From Mya arenaria (Eukaryota; Mollusca; Bivalvia; Myida; Myidae), in NCBI RefSeq assembly GCF_026914265.1, contig NC_069133.1, forward strand, positions 9,245,937 through 9,309,936: a stretch of DNA of 64,000 bases, given 5' to 3'. The notes under the pieces were generated by a model. That model saw nothing but the letters and a program-made list of their open reading frames with translations. It was not told the DNA's origin and did not search any database. Numbering within the stretch: the stretch's first letter is position 1; every line of letters begins with the position of its first letter. The translations under genes and the position numbers were made by a program. Of the stretch, positions 62,471 through 64,000 are shown piece by piece.

Positions 62471-62885
62471 AAGCAGAAACGGACTAGGCCAAAAAGGTAA
62501 TTTGAACGATTTGACACCTTAAAGTTTATAACCAGCCATAATAGACTAGTCCATTGTGAACGGTTATCAAAGCGTCGTGCATATGTCATTAAAATCAAAT
62601 ATTAGTTTAGTCTAACCGCAGTAAAAATCATTCGGTAAAGTCCGTCGAACACGGAATTAACCGAGAAAACTGGTTCTGACCGGTTTAATGTTGCTAGGTC
62701 CGAGGGAATCCAAATACTCTTTTCTATCCAATCACAATTTAGTATCGAGTACGACGTCAACAAGAAAAGAGTGAAGAAAAATCATTGTGTATATATTTGA
62801 GTAAATTTCTGTTAAGAGTTTAAAAATCGAACCGAAAATAGGAGGACTGTACAGTTCTTGGTTTGGTAATAACAAGAATACGGAA

Positions 62886-63504
62886 ATGACAGGATCAACA
62901 GAGATTCTGGACAACCAACCCTTGGCGAAATTCCTCTGTGGAGTCGTCGAAGGTAATTATTTCAAAATGGCGGACAAAACTTGGCAAATCTCCAAGTCTG
63001 GATCGACCTTGGCCCGCGTACTTTTCCATACGTTGTGTTAGCATTGTTTATCATTTAATAACACCTTTTTTATTCAGGTTTGAATTTATATTGCCATGTG
63101 GCTTTCATGTCGTCTGATCATAAAAAAGTTGGAAACCAGGCTTGATCGTAGATAAATTTAATTCATTATTAATTGTAAAATATTTAAGCTGTTTCGTTTT
63201 CTAAAAATATCCACAAAAAGGCATCATCAGGTTGGGGAATATCATTAGTTTCAGTATTATTCCGAATGATCATAATCTTATTTATACTGGTGATGTCCAT
63301 ACATTTACCTAAATAATTATTTTGCGAGTAAAATGTTTTACACTGTATTTACCTCAATAAGCGTTACTTTGCAAGAAAAATGATGTTTAATTATTTACAT
63401 TGTAGCCCTTCCCTGTCTGAATGCTTGGTCATGTTAGTAAATACATGTATGTTTGGTGCTTTATTTTAGAAATATGGGAAGCTGGTAATCAATTTGATGA
63501 AAAG
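62886..63504 (+). CDS. Unrecognised gene, first two coding exons (3' partial)
   Basis: Exon 1, 62886-62952, starts MTGSTEILDNQPLAKFLCGV and ends GAAG|GTAATT (phase 1). Exon 2, 63470-63504, follows TTATTTTAG, keeps the frame (EIWEAGNQFDEK) and ends AAAAG|GTAGCT (phase 0). The joined 34 residues are acidic, soluble-looking and without signal peptide or membrane segment. I do not recognise the family. No further exon is convincing before the right edge. Support comes from matching splice phases and a protein-like composition in AT-rich surroundings; chance agreement is possible with such short exons. Confidence 0.45.
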
Positions 63505-63899
63505 GTAGCTACAATAATGAGCGATCAGGGATACTTTTTTATTATTTTGACATTTCATGTGTATCCCTGTAACGCTACAACTCTCTACCATTTAACACTG
63601 GACGAAAGAATATATAGTAATATTATGCATCGATGTTGATTAATAATGATATAATTGTTACAAATGTACCTAACAGTGATCTTAACTGGGTTGGATTTGT
63701 CGTTAGAGTCGTTATTTTCACATAAATATACTCTGGGTCACGAAATGAGCGTAGGAGTCCACCATTTTATATACATGTTGATTTTTATCGAACAAATTTG
63801 TACCCATCCGTCAATGATGGTTAACCCTGTGCGCGGTCACAGTTATCCTCCCTTTTCTATGTATTGTGCAGAGCAACGCAACAGTGTTCAAAAATGGTG

Positions 63900-63960
63900 A
63901 TACCTAATCATCATCATCATTATCATCATCATCATCATCACGAACATCATCATCATCAAC
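63900..63960. repeat. CAT/ATC microsatellite
   Basis: A run of ATC triplets with two interruptions, near the right edge. Confidence 0.9.
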
Positions 63961-64000
63961 TTCTCCCAACTTGACCCATCAAACACGTTAGCGTTCAGCG

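Overview
The window is animal nuclear DNA, most likely from a bivalve mollusc. It is AT-rich and intron-rich, with GT-AG (and one GC-AG) introns, several transposon superfamilies, and a short interspersed repeat whose head and tail (around 10496 and 11370) are of a kind I associate with bivalve genomes. The genus cannot be read from the sequence.

Layout. (1) 546-13475, plus strand: the 3' part of a PARP14-like ADP-ribosyltransferase gene (gene A): two macrodomains, a KH-like segment, WWE and the PARP catalytic domain. Its 5' end lies off the left edge. (2) 16354-22782, minus strand: a small three-exon gene for a secreted ten-cysteine protein with the spacing of prokineticin/AVIT (astakine-type) domains. 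One intron is filled by a 108-bp minisatellite, the other by a broken Tc1-like element. (3) 23657-27260: a decayed mariner and a Ty3/Gypsy fossil fragment. (4) 29767-52999, minus strand: a second PARP14-like gene (gene B), apparently complete, 24 coding exons and 1719 codons, with every intron phase consistent from the first ATG to the stop. (5) 53000-62885: no host gene recognised; a fold-back repeat, a long inverted repeat and an old LINE. (6) 62886 onward, plus strand: the first two coding exons of an unrecognised gene that runs off the right edge.

Genes A and B are tail-to-tail copies inside a large inverted duplication. Arm 1 runs to about 16360 and arm 2 from about 26985, so the 3' untranslated end of the prokineticin-like gene was duplicated too, but the second copy has lost its coding part. 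The arms differ by later insertions: a 2.15-kb repeat in gene A with a matching empty site in gene B, a Gypsy fossil in gene B, and an extra macrodomain in gene A only.

Both PARPs carry H-Y-E at the catalytic triad positions, unlike the H-Y-L of vertebrate PARP14. Together they look like an expanding ADP-ribosylation gene family. A role in immunity is inference from the vertebrate family and is not shown by this sequence.
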